DNA of 64,000 nucleotides from Planctomycetia bacterium (GTDB lineage: Bacteria > Planctomycetota > Planctomycetia > Pirellulales > UBA1268), in contig JAIOPD010000071.1 of assembly GCA_021414115.1 (NCBI GenBank), positions 88,123-152,122 on the forward strand. Direction: 5' to 3'. The notes under the pieces are model-generated. The model had not been told where the DNA came from and did no database searches. It saw only the letters and a program-made list of their open reading frames with translations. Shown here piece by piece: positions 1-8,421 of the stretch. The first letter of the stretch is position 1; every line of letters starts with the position of its first letter. Both the position numbers and the translations under genes were made by a program.

Positions 1-1029
1 ACCACGGGTGGCGAACATGATCCGCACCTGCCCGCGAGAATCACCGACCGCGAGCGTCGTCCCGCCGAAGAGCCGCTCGACGGCCGTCGCCTCCGCGTCG
101 CCCGGTGCGGCATCGAACGACTCCATGAGCACAGGCGAGTTGATGTCGCGGATCAGATAGCGGTGGGCGTCTCCGCTCGCCGCGATCACGAAAAGCTGGT
201 CGCCGAGCGCCGACGTGCGGATGAATCGGGCCTTGAACCCAGCCGGTGGCTCGATCGATACGCCCTGCGGTGTACTCGTGACCTTGCCGGTGAGCATGTT
301 CCGCTTCGACGTCACGGTCTCGACGCGGATCTGGCCGGTGTCATCGACGGCGGCCACCAGCGGCCCACCCGCAAGCGACACCACGTCGATGTCCACGACG
401 GGCCCGCCGAGCGGCAGGGCTGGCGCTGGCCCCAGTTCGGTGACGAGCGACACGCGGGAGAATCGGTCGCCCGGTAACCGCACCACGAGCGATCCGTCGA
501 TCCTCACGGCCTCGCCTGGTTTTTTGGGAAGCTGATCCGGCTGCAGTTCTTCGGCGGGCTGGTAGGCGGAGTCGAGGCCGATGCGGCCGGTGCGAAACGA
601 ACCGTCTGTGAAACCGACCGCAGCGAGCATGCCGCCGGGCGGCACGCGAACGGCCGAACTGCCCTCGAGCCCGGTGTCGGCAGCGGACTTCTCGAGGAGC
701 GGTTTGCCGTCGGTGAGGCCCACGACGGTGATGCCTCCTGCGTCGCCTTGATCGCCGCGGAGCAGCCAGGCCACCGCCCCGGATTCATCGGCACCGAGTG
801 CTGCGGCGCGATCGGCGGCCAGCGGCGCGACACGGTCGAGCGACCCGGTTGCACCCTTGAAGAGCGGGGCGGCAACGGCGACCAGAAACACCCCCACCGC
901 GAGCACGGCCGCGATCGTGCCGATTCCGCCGAGCGTGATCACGGCACGGGCGATCGAGTCGGAGGCCTTGACCCAAGGATGGGTTTTGCGTCGCCGCAGC
1001 CGACCGGTGAATGTGGACTTGGCCTGCAT
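1..1029 (-). CDS. pstC: Phosphate ABC transporter permease PstC, 3' part cut by window edge
   Basis: Reading the minus strand from the ATG at 1029 gives an open frame of 343 codons that runs off the left edge; it is absent from the ORF track because it has no stop in the window. After a short basic N-terminus there is one hydrophobic helix (around residues 25-50, GIGTIAAVLAVGVFLVAVAA), then a long soluble stretch with beta-propeller-like phrases such as TLAVGDSRGQVRIMF. Proteobacterial long-form PstC proteins carry a similar large periplasmic insert before the permease core. The permease core itself is outside the window, so the assignment rests on this layout and on the pstS gene directly upstream. 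A GTG at 1077 is an alternative start. Confidence 0.7.
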   Translation of the reverse strand, partial: MQAKSTFTGRLRRRKTHPWVKASDSIARAVITLGGIGTIAAVLAVGVFLVAVAAPLFKGATGSLDRVAPLAADRAAALGADESGAVAWLLRGDQGDAGGITVVGLTDGKPLLEKSAADTGLEGSSAVRVPPGGMLAAVGFTDGSFRTGRIGLDSAYQPAEELQPDQLPKKPGEAVRIDGSLVVRLPGDRFSRVSLVTELGPAPALPLGGPVVDIDVVSLAGGPLVAAVDDTGQIRVETVTSKRNMLTGKVTSTPQGVSIEPPAGFKARFIRTSALGDQLFVIAASGDAHRYLIRDINSPVLMESFDAAPGDAEATAVERLFGGTTLAVGDSRGQVRIMFATRG

Positions 1030-1089
1030 GCGACCGAAGCGTGTGCGGTGTGCTCGACCCGGCCCGCGCCAGGCCACGGTGCCGGGGGA

Positions 1090-2076
1090 TCACTCGATCC
1101 CGACGTCCTTCATGGCCTGCTCGACGACGGCCACCGGGAGCGGCAGGTAGCCGTCCTTCTTCACGTCGCTCTGCCCCGAGCCGCTGAGCACGTAGCGGAG
1201 AAACTCCCGTCGGAGCGGATCGAGCGGCGCGGCGGGCTTACGGTTGACGCTGAGATACAGAAACCGAGCGAGCGGGTAGTCGCCCGAGTAGGCATTCGCG
1301 GCCACGGGCTCGACCACCGCGGTGTCGGACTTGGAAGCGAGAGGCACGGCCCGCACGTCGGCGGTCTTGTATCCAATGCCGCTGTAGCCGATGCCGAACT
1401 TGTCGCTTGCGATCGCCTGCACGACGGCCGAACTCCCCGGCTGCTCCTTCACGGTCGGCTTGAAGTCTCCCTTGAAGAGGGCGAACTCCTTGAAGTAGCC
1501 GTAGGTGCCGCTGGTCGCATTGCGGCCATAGAGGCTGATCGGTTTGTCCTTCCATTCGCCCTCGAGTCCGAGGTCGCCCCAGGTGCGAATGTCGGCGGCC
1601 GCGCCGCCGGTGCGATTCTTGGAGAAAATCGCATCGACCTGCTGCAGCGTCAGCGACTTCAGCGGGTTATCGCGATGGACGAAGACTGCCAGCATGTCGA
1701 GCGCCACTGGTACGACGGTCGGCGGGTAGCCGTGCTTCGCCTTGAAGGCGTCAATCTCGGCGGGCTTCCAGTCGCGGCTCATGGGGCCGAAACTGCAGGT
1801 GCCCTCGGCGAGCGCCGGCGGCGCCGAGGCCGAGCCCTTGCCCTCGATGCCCTCGCGGACGCTGGGATAGAACTTTTTGAATCCCTCGGCCCAGAGGGCC
1901 ACGAGATTGTTCATCGTGTCGGAACCGACGCACTTCAGCGACCCGGCGACTTCGCCCGCCGCCTTCTTGTAGGCGGGCAAGGAGGAGTCGATCTCCTGGG
2001 CCCAGGCGCCCGGAATCGCGAGTGCCGCGACCACGCACGCGACCATCGCCCCACGCCACATCAGTTGCCGCACCAT
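1090..2076 (-). CDS. pstS: Phosphate-binding protein PstS
   Basis: Periplasmic substrate-binding subunit of the high-affinity phosphate ABC transporter. After a signal peptide ending near AWA-QE, the mature protein begins with the family pattern KCVGSDTMNNLVALW. Further phosphate-site phrases are GRNATSGTYGYFKEF and GSSAVVQAIASDKFGIGYSGIGY. The ORF track starts at 2112, but the ATG at 2076 (MVRQLMWRG) has a GGGAGG ribosome site about 7 nt upstream and gives a cleaner signal peptide. The gene lies about 60 bp upstream of pstC on the same strand, as expected for a pst operon. A Pho-box-like repeat lies upstream. Confidence 0.93.
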   Translation of the reverse strand: MVRQLMWRGAMVACVVAALAIPGAWAQEIDSSLPAYKKAAGEVAGSLKCVGSDTMNNLVALWAEGFKKFYPSVREGIEGKGSASAPPALAEGTCSFGPMSRDWKPAEIDAFKAKHGYPPTVVPVALDMLAVFVHRDNPLKSLTLQQVDAIFSKNRTGGAAADIRTWGDLGLEGEWKDKPISLYGRNATSGTYGYFKEFALFKGDFKPTVKEQPGSSAVVQAIASDKFGIGYSGIGYKTADVRAVPLASKSDTAVVEPVAANAYSGDYPLARFLYLSVNRKPAAPLDPLRREFLRYVLSGSGQSDVKKDGYLPLPVAVVEQAMKDVGIE

Positions 2077-2150
2077 GCCATCGCCTCCCAAGGCATCGAT
2101 CGTCCGCGCCAAGGGTTTGGCGTCAGATCGTGGAATCTCCTTCGACTGCG

Positions 2151-2184
2151 TCTCTATAACGGCGCATTGTGAGCCTTTTGTGAG
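2151..2184 (-). promoter_or_regulatory. Pho-box-like promoter of pstS
   Basis: On the minus strand two perfect 7-bp direct repeats CTCACAA are separated by 4 bp (AAGG). This is the 11-bp periodicity of known PhoB/PhoP boxes. A possible -10 element (GTTATAG, complement of about 2152-2158) follows, then the pstS start. The geometry supports phosphate-starvation control. The exact box sequence in Planctomycetes is not known to me, so the regulator is inferred. Confidence 0.5.
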
Positions 2185-2216
2185 TCGCCGCCAGCCCCGG
2201 GGGAATCAGCGGGGAT

Positions 2217-5200
2217 TCACTGTCTCCGACCGTCGGCGGCGGGCCGCACGGGGGCAAACCCGCGACGCATCGTGTTTTCGGTGACGGTCCGGGGAACCAC
2301 GAACTGCTGGAGGTAGTCGGCCCCCCCCGTCTTGCTGCCAATGCCCGACATCCGATATCCGCCGAACGGCTGCCGGTGGACGAGGGCGCCGGTGATGCCC
2401 CGGTTGAGGTAGATGTTGCCGGCCTCGAGCGTGGTGCGGGCCAGCGCGAGCCGCGCCGGACTGCGGGAGAAGACGCCTGCCGTGAGCGCGTAGGGCGTGT
2501 CGTTGGCCAACGCGATCGCATGGTCGAAATCCCGGGCCCGCAGCACCGCGAGCACGGGCCCGAAAATCTCGTCCTGACCGAGCGGGCCGACGGGATCGAC
2601 ATCGGCGAACACGTGCGGGCCGACGAACCAGCCTTGGTCGCCGAGGCCGGCCACCTCGACGGCGATCACCTCGCGGGCCGTGCGGCGGCCGACGTCGATG
2701 AACGACCGCACGCGAGTGAGGGCCTCCTCGTCGACGAGCGGGCCGATCCGCGTCCCAGGATCGACGGCGGGGCCGACGTGGAGGCTGCCCACCGCGCCAG
2801 CGAGCCGCGCGACGAAGGCGTCGTGCACGCGGTCGAGCACGATCACCCGTGAGCAGGCGGAGCACTTCTGTCCTTGGAAGCCGAAGGCGCTCTGCGCGAC
2901 CGCGACGACCGCCTCGTCGAGGTCGGCATCGTCGTCGACGATGATCGAGTTTTTGCCCCCCATCTCCGCGATCACGCGTTTCACGAGGCGGGCCTCCCCA
3001 CCGGTGGCTTCGGCGGCGAGCCGGTTGATCGCGAGGCCGACGGCGCGGGAGCCGGTAAACGCCACGAGGGCCGTGTCGCGGTGGGACACGAGCACGGGGC
3101 CCACCACCTCGCCCCGCCCGGGCAGGAACGCGAGCGCCGCCGGCGGGATGCCGGCAGCAAGCAGGATCTCGTGGAGCTGCTTCGCGACGAGCGACGCCTG
3201 CTCGGCCGGCTTCATCACGACCGTGTTACCGGTGACGAGCGCGGCCGTCGTCATGCCCGCGAGGATCGCCAGCGGGAAGTTCCAGGGCGCGATCACCACG
3301 GCCACGCCTCGCGAGAGGTGGTTCGTCGCATTCTCCTCGCCCGGCACGTTCACGCGGCGCGGCTCGAAAAGCACGGTCGCCTGCCGCGCGTAGTACTCGC
3401 AGAAGTCGATCGCCTCGGCGACGTCGGCATCGGCCTCCCGCCATGGCTTGCCGACCTCGAACACCTGCGTGGCGGCGAGTTCCCACTTTCGTGCCCGCAT
3501 GATCGACGCGGCGGCCCGGAGGATCTCCGCCCGCCGCCCGACGTCCGTGGCCCGCCACGCCGGGAGGGCTTCACGGGCCACCGTCAGCGCGCGGACGGCG
3601 TCATCCACGGACGCCAGGGAGACTTCGGCGACGGTCTGCCTGCGGTCCGAGGGATTTTCACGAATCGAGCGGTCCGCGGTTTCAACGGTCCGGCCGTCGA
3701 TGACGACCGGAACGCGGGACGGCCGCTCCGCGAGCGTCGTGCCGAAGCGGACGACCGCCCGCTGCAGCGCGTCCCGATTGGCCTCGACCGAGAAGTCGGC
3801 GAGCGGCTCGTTGGCGAATTCTGCGGCGGCCCCTCCGCACGTCGCTGCCGGCGCCGACGACGGGGCCACATGCGGCGTTGGGGCCGCCAACAACACCTCG
3901 GCCTCGACCTGCTGGATGAATCCGGCCCTCAGGAACGACTCGTTGGATGAGTTTTCAAGGAGCCGGCGGACGAGGTAGGCCATTCCGGGCACCAGTTCTC
4001 CATACGGCATGTAGACCCGCATCCGCCAGCCGGCCTTCGTGACCGCCTCCTTCTCGGCGTCTCCCATGCCGTAGAGCATCTGCATCTCGACGGTACGCCG
4101 ATCGAGCCCGAGGTGCTCCGCGACCGCCATGCCATGGGCGAGCGACCGCAGGTTGTGGCTGCCGAGCGCGGGCCGCAGCAGGTCGGCATGTTCCATCGCG
4201 AACGTCGTGGCGGCCTCGTAGCAGGCGTCGGTCTGCCACTTTTCCTCCCAAACAGGGATCGGCCAGCCGGCGGCGCGGGCGTGGATCGTCTCGTAGTCCC
4301 AGTAGGCTCCCTTCACGAGCCGCACGCAGACGGGAGTGCCGCGGCCGCGCGCCCAGGCGGCGAGCGCCGGCAGATCGCGGGTGGACTCGTGAAGGTAGCA
4401 CTGCACCACGATGCCGCAGTGTGGCCACTCACGAAACTCGTCTTCCATGGCGATCTGCTTGAAGATGGAGAGTGTGAGGTCTTTCGTGGCGTGGCTCTCC
4501 ATGTCGACGTGGATCTGCGCGGCCGAGTCGCGGGCGAGCCGCCAGAGCGGCCGCAGTCGGGCGAGCACCCGCTCGGTCGTGCCCGCAGGATCGATCGCGT
4601 CGAATCGGCTGTCGAGCGCCGAGAGTTTGAGCGAGACGTTCACGCGGGGCAGCGGGGTGGGTCGGTCATACGCCGGGGGGCCGTCATCGACAAGTGGATC
4701 GTGAGGCCAGGCTGCGGCCTGCGCTGGAAGTTCGGTGAGCAGCCGTGCGTAGGCGGTCGCATAGGCGTCGGCCTCGGCCTCGCTCGTCACCGTCTCGCCG
4801 AGAAGGTCGAGCGTGAAGCCGCGGTGCCGGCGGCGCTCCGCGAGGGCGGCCCGTGCGGCCTCGGTCGGCGTGGTGCCGGCAATGAATCGCTTGGCCTGCG
4901 CGAGCATGGCGGCACGGACGGCCCGGGCGGCGAGGGGCGCGAGGACTCGGGTGCGTGACGCCTTGAGCGCCATGCCGAGGCCCGCAGGCATGCGATCGAT
5001 GACCTCGTCGTCGATGTATTCGCGGAGGTGGCGGTCAACGGCGGCAGGATCGTCGAGCATCGGCATGCAGTCGACGAGCCGAAAGAGGCGAACCTTCAAC
5101 TCGTCGTCCGCCGTGGCCCACTCGCCCGCCTGTTCGGCCCAGTATTCGGGCGACATGACCGAAGGCCGGGCAGCGAGGGCCGCCGCAAGGAGCTCGCGAC

Positions 5201-5318
5201 CGATCGCTTGGACGCGGGTCTCGATCCGTGCCCGATCGGCCGGCGTCAGACGACTGGGCAGGAACGGGGCCGGCCCGTCGGAACCTGCGGTGCCGAGCTG
5301 AATGGTTGCGTTTGTCAT
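2217..5318 (-). CDS. putA: Bifunctional proline dehydrogenase / glutamate-semialdehyde dehydrogenase PutA
   Basis: Oxidises proline to P5C with FAD, then the semialdehyde to glutamate with NAD. At 1033 aa it matches the two-domain PutA without the extra N-terminal DNA-binding or C-terminal domains. The first half (about residues 80-480) has proline dehydrogenase phrases (NVSLKLSALDSRFDAIDP, VRLVKGAYWDYE, LYGMGDAEKEAV). The second half (about 530-1030) is an aldehyde dehydrogenase with PWNFPLAI, FTGSRAVGLAI and the catalytic-cysteine loop GQKCSACSR. The ATG at 5318 has a strong AGGGAGG site. It is a single-gene unit; pstS lies downstream on the same strand but is preceded by its own promoter. 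Confidence 0.95.
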   Translation of the reverse strand: MTNATIQLGTAGSDGPAPFLPSRLTPADRARIETRVQAIGRELLAAALAARPSVMSPEYWAEQAGEWATADDELKVRLFRLVDCMPMLDDPAAVDRHLREYIDDEVIDRMPAGLGMALKASRTRVLAPLAARAVRAAMLAQAKRFIAGTTPTEAARAALAERRRHRGFTLDLLGETVTSEAEADAYATAYARLLTELPAQAAAWPHDPLVDDGPPAYDRPTPLPRVNVSLKLSALDSRFDAIDPAGTTERVLARLRPLWRLARDSAAQIHVDMESHATKDLTLSIFKQIAMEDEFREWPHCGIVVQCYLHESTRDLPALAAWARGRGTPVCVRLVKGAYWDYETIHARAAGWPIPVWEEKWQTDACYEAATTFAMEHADLLRPALGSHNLRSLAHGMAVAEHLGLDRRTVEMQMLYGMGDAEKEAVTKAGWRMRVYMPYGELVPGMAYLVRRLLENSSNESFLRAGFIQQVEAEVLLAAPTPHVAPSSAPAATCGGAAAEFANEPLADFSVEANRDALQRAVVRFGTTLAERPSRVPVVIDGRTVETADRSIRENPSDRRQTVAEVSLASVDDAVRALTVAREALPAWRATDVGRRAEILRAAASIMRARKWELAATQVFEVGKPWREADADVAEAIDFCEYYARQATVLFEPRRVNVPGEENATNHLSRGVAVVIAPWNFPLAILAGMTTAALVTGNTVVMKPAEQASLVAKQLHEILLAAGIPPAALAFLPGRGEVVGPVLVSHRDTALVAFTGSRAVGLAINRLAAEATGGEARLVKRVIAEMGGKNSIIVDDDADLDEAVVAVAQSAFGFQGQKCSACSRVIVLDRVHDAFVARLAGAVGSLHVGPAVDPGTRIGPLVDEEALTRVRSFIDVGRRTAREVIAVEVAGLGDQGWFVGPHVFADVDPVGPLGQDEIFGPVLAVLRARDFDHAIALANDTPYALTAGVFSRSPARLALARTTLEAGNIYLNRGITGALVHRQPFGGYRMSGIGSKTGGADYLQQFVVPRTVTENTMRRGFAPVRPAADGRRQ

Positions 5319-5480
5319 GGCGGCCTCCCTCGTGATGCAAGCCTATCCCTAGAAAGCATTTGCGTCACGCCTAGGCCCTGCAAAAAGGGCCTTCGCCAGA
5401 CGTTTCCCGGAGGCACTTGGTAGACTCTCGCCCATCAAGCGGATCCTCAGCGGTCCGCCATCCCTCCGCATCACGCACCC

Positions 5481-6200
5481 GTGACCCACCAGGCAGGACA
5501 GGCCCTCGACAGGCTGACGACGACCCTCGAGGCCCACGGCCCAGTCGTGTTGCCCGCTTTGCTGCTTTGTGATTTCGGTCACTTGGCCCACGAGGTCGAG
5601 CGGCTCGAATCGGCCGGAGCGGTGGCCCTCCATCTCGACGTCATGGACGGCCAGTTCGTGCCCCAGTTGACGTACGGGCAGGTGGTCATCGAAGCGGTTC
5701 GCAAGGCTACGCGGGTGCCGATCGAGACGCATCTCATGGTGGAGGATCCGGAGCGTGTCATCGAGCTCTATGCAAAACTCGGATCGGACATCGTCACGAT
5801 TCACATCGAAGCCTTGAGCGACCCGCGACGGGCGCTCGAGACGCTGTCGTCGCTCGGCTGCCGGGCTCATTTGGCGATCAGCCCAGGCACGCCGGTCGAA
5901 CGACTCGAACCGTATCTCGATGCCTGCGACGGGGTGCTCGTCATGAGCGTCGAACCCGGTTACGGCGGCCAGCGGTTCAATCCCGTCGCCTTGGAGAAGC
6001 TCGCCTGGCTCGCGGCGGCCCGCAGCCGGCGAAATGCGTCGTTCCGCCTCGGCGTGGACGGCGGCATCTCGACCGAAACCATCGGCCTGGTCGCTGCGGC
6101 TGGGGCCGAGTTGATCGTGGCTGGCAGCGCCGTGATCCGTTCGGCCGACTACGGCCGGGCGCTCACCGAACTCGAAGCCCTGGCTCGCGCCGCGGCCTGA
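5481..6200 (+). CDS. rpe: Ribulose-phosphate 3-epimerase
   Basis: Interconverts ribulose-5-phosphate and xylulose-5-phosphate in the pentose phosphate pathway. It is a TIM-barrel of usual length (239 aa with a GTG start). Visible family motifs are the metal-site strand HLDVMDGQFVP, ETHLMVEDP, the loop SVEPGYGGQRF and the phosphate-binding end LGVDGGISTET followed by VAGSAVI. The first about 25 residues precede the usual start of the barrel, so a slightly later start is possible. It is followed after 29 bp by the phosphatase-like gene, suggesting co-transcription. Confidence 0.93.
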   Translation: MTHQAGQALDRLTTTLEAHGPVVLPALLLCDFGHLAHEVERLESAGAVALHLDVMDGQFVPQLTYGQVVIEAVRKATRVPIETHLMVEDPERVIELYAKLGSDIVTIHIEALSDPRRALETLSSLGCRAHLAISPGTPVERLEPYLDACDGVLVMSVEPGYGGQRFNPVALEKLAWLAAARSRRNASFRLGVDGGISTETIGLVAAAGAELIVAGSAVIRSADYGRALTELEALARAAA

Positions 6201-6229
6201 AATCCCTGACCCCGGAGAACTGCCGACCC

Positions 6230-6871
6230 GTGCCCGACCATCTGATCGTGATTCGTTCAGCCGCCACCGACTACGACCTCCAGGAGAGGATCCGCGGCAC
6301 ACTCGACCTGCCGCTCGCGGCGGAAGGCATTTCGGCAGCGATGCGTGCCGGCGAACGGCTGGCGGCCGATCCACCTCAGGCTCTTTACGCCTCGACGGAC
6401 GAGTGCGCCGCTGAAACCGCTCGCCTCGTCGGCCTTGCCTGCGGCATCAAGCCGCGGCAGGTGGCGAACCTGGGCAACCTCGATCTGGGGCTCTGGCAGG
6501 GCAAACTCGTGGACGAGATCCGCGAGAAGCAGCCGCGGCTCTATCGCCAGTGGCAGGACAACCCGTGGTCAGTCGCACCGCCGGAAGGCGAACTTCTGGA
6601 GGAGGCTTGCGAGCGGGCCGAGACCGTGGTCGAAAAACTCTTCAAGCGGCATCCGGCCGGCCGCATCGCCCTGGTGGTGCCGCAGCCGCTCGACGCGATC
6701 GTCCGCTGGCTCGTGTCAGGTCGCTCGATGGGCGACCTCTGGAGCTTCGATCTGGCTGCCGACCTCATCGATCAACTCCCCGTCGCCGCCCAGTGGCAGC
6801 CGTCACGCCCCGGCGTGCCCCTGGCCCCGCCGACAGGGGCGTCTGCCTCGCACCCGTTTGTTTCCCGCTGA
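6230..6871 (+). CDS. Histidine-phosphatase-superfamily protein lacking catalytic histidines
   Basis: 213 aa, GTG start, 29 bp after rpe. The overall pattern is that of the phosphoglycerate mutase-like branch: an N-terminal strand, then GTLDLPLAAEGISAA, a GLWQGKLVDEI block and a C-terminal strand near IALVVPQPLDAIV. The hallmark RHG of active enzymes reads RSA here (VIRSAATDYD), and the second catalytic histidine region reads VVPQP instead of a His-containing VSH pattern. Both catalytic histidines therefore appear to be lost. From memory, planctomycetes carry a conserved relative with a similar altered motif, so this may be a pseudo-enzyme with a binding or regulatory role. Function is unknown. 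Confidence 0.75.
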   Translation: MPDHLIVIRSAATDYDLQERIRGTLDLPLAAEGISAAMRAGERLAADPPQALYASTDECAAETARLVGLACGIKPRQVANLGNLDLGLWQGKLVDEIREKQPRLYRQWQDNPWSVAPPEGELLEEACERAETVVEKLFKRHPAGRIALVVPQPLDAIVRWLVSGRSMGDLWSFDLAADLIDQLPVAAQWQPSRPGVPLAPPTGASASHPFVSR

Positions 6872-6975
6872 AAGCGGCGCAGCACCGCTCCCGGCAAACG
6901 CGATAAACTCGATGACCCTGGCAGGCTGGCACTGCCGCACCGTTTTCCCAAGTTCATCTTCCGCCGGTCCCGAGC

Positions 6976-7917
6976 ATGGAACGCCGCCGCCCATCAGCGA
7001 TCGCCTCCTCCGCAGCCGTGCAGACGGCCGCGCCGCAGAACTCGGCTCCGCGGCAGCCGGCGGTGGCCGAGCCCGCAGCCACGAATGGCCCTTCTGCACG
7101 CGGTCCAGCACCGCGGCCCAAGCGGGGCGTTCCCGAGGGCCTGTGGCTGAAGTGCGACGGCTGTGGAGCCACGATCTACCGCAAGGAGGCGGAGGAGCTT
7201 CTTAACGTCTGCCCGCAGTGCGGCTTCCACTGGTACGTCTCGGCCGCCACGCGCATGGAGCAACTGCTCGATGCCGGCACGTTCGAGGAGTGCGATGCCG
7301 ATCTCAAGCCGACCGACCCGCTCGGGTTTCGCGACAAGAAGCCCTATGCCGACCGGATCGTGTCGGAGCAGAAGCGAACCGGTCTCAAGGACGCGGCCCT
7401 GACCGGCACGGGCATGATTCGTGCCCGCCGCGTGGCCTGCGGGGTGACCGACTCGTCGTTCATCATGGGCAGCATGGGGAGCGTGGTGGGTGAACGGCTC
7501 GCGCGGCTCGTGGAGCGGGCCACGGCGGGCAAACTGCCGCTGATCATCATCAGCGCATCGGGCGGCGGCGCGCGGATGCACGAGGGCATCTTGTCGCTCA
7601 TGCAGATGGCGAAGGTATCGGCGGCCCTGGCCCGCTATTCGCAGGCGGGTGGCCTCTTCATCTCGGTGCTCACCAATCCCACCATGGGCGGCGTGGCGGC
7701 GAGCTTCGCCTCGCTGGGCGACCTCTGCTTCGCGGAGCCGCGAGCCCTGATCGGGTTCGCCGGTCCGCGGACGATCAAGGCGACGATCCGCGTGGAACTG
7801 CCGAAGGGATTCCAGACGAGCGAGTTTCTCCTCGAGCACGGCTTCATCGACCGGATCGTGCCGCGGAAGGATCTCAAGAGCGAGATCGCCCGAGCGATCG
7901 ACTACTGCGGCGGCTGA
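6976..7917 (+). CDS. accD: Acetyl-CoA carboxylase carboxyltransferase subunit beta
   Basis: The beta subunit of the carboxyltransferase that makes malonyl-CoA for fatty-acid synthesis; it works with AccA, which is not in the window. A proline/alanine-rich N-terminus of about 50 residues is followed by a four-cysteine zinc ribbon ([10 protein letters not shown], then VCPQCGFHW). The crotonase-like core contains [25 protein letters not shown] and [10 protein letters not shown], which bind CoA and form the oxyanion site. At 313 aa the length is normal. It follows the phosphatase-like gene by about 100 bp on the same strand. Confidence 0.95.
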   Translation: MERRRPSAIASSAAVQTAAPQNSAPRQPAVAEPAATNGPSARGPAPRPKRGVPEGLWLKCDGCGATIYRKEAEELLNVCPQCGFHWYVSAATRMEQLLDAGTFEECDADLKPTDPLGFRDKKPYADRIVSEQKRTGLKDAALTGTGMIRARRVACGVTDSSFIMGSMGSVVGERLARLVERATAGKLPLIIISASGGGARMHEGILSLMQMAKVSAALARYSQAGGLFISVLTNPTMGGVAASFASLGDLCFAEPRALIGFAGPRTIKATIRVELPKGFQTSEFLLEHGFIDRIVPRKDLKSEIARAIDYCGG

Positions 7918-8045
7918 ATCTTCCCGCTGCGGACCGAAGCGATCCGCGACACGTGATGGTGACCGTATTCCCCGCGCTTGCGGTTGGGGCTTCCTGACGG
8001 AGAGCCATGGCAATCGGGGGAGCGAGCAGGTCACTCGTCGCGGGA

Positions 8046-8414
8046 TCAGGCCGGCGGCGTGATCGCGTCGATCTTCGCGGCCAGCACGAAGTCGTTTTCC
8101 GAGAGACCGCCGATCGCGTGCGTGTGAATCTCGATCCACACGCGGCGATAGCCCTCGAGATGCAGATCAGGGTGATGCTGCTCGCGCTCGGCGAGCGCCG
8201 CGACGTTGTTGAGCATCTTGATGGCCGCCCGGAAGTCGGCGAGCGTCCAGTCGCGGCGGATCCGCGTACCGTCGTGCGTCAGCCGCCAGCCGGCGAGCCC
8301 CGCCACTTGGGCCTCCGCATCCGCCACCGAGTATCGGGCGACGCCCCCTTCGCAGGGAACGCACTTCTTCGCGGCGAGGTGGGCCGCCGACTGCGGCGGG
8401 AGGGGATCGCTCAT
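8046..8414 (-). CDS. 4a-hydroxytetrahydrobiopterin dehydratase (PCD/DCoH)
   Basis: A small enzyme that recycles the pterin cofactor after aromatic amino-acid hydroxylation. The family signature is clear: EREQHHPDLHLEGYRRVWIEI with the paired histidines, then THAIGGLSENDFVLAAKID. The track starts at 8453, but the ATG at 8414 (MSDPLPPQSAAHLAAKKCVPCEGG) matches the usual N-terminus and avoids an overlap with the upstream gene, leaving a 7-bp gap. It lies on the same strand as the BBP7 gene. No aromatic hydroxylase is visible nearby, so the physiological role is open. Confidence 0.9.
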   Translation of the reverse strand: MSDPLPPQSAAHLAAKKCVPCEGGVARYSVADAEAQVAGLAGWRLTHDGTRIRRDWTLADFRAAIKMLNNVAALAEREQHHPDLHLEGYRRVWIEIHTHAIGGLSENDFVLAAKIDAITPPA

Positions 8415-8421
8415 GGTGTCG

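Noticed and set aside
748-2172. 474-aa plus-strand ORF opposite pstS
   Set aside because: Antisense shadow of a clear PstS; composition (His/Arg/Gly-rich) is typical of high-GC shadow frames.
2874-4958. Long plus-strand ORFs opposite putA
   Set aside because: Shadows of a 1033-aa PutA with both catalytic domains intact.
5349-6374. 341-aa minus ORF opposite rpe
   Set aside because: rpe on the plus strand carries all family motifs.
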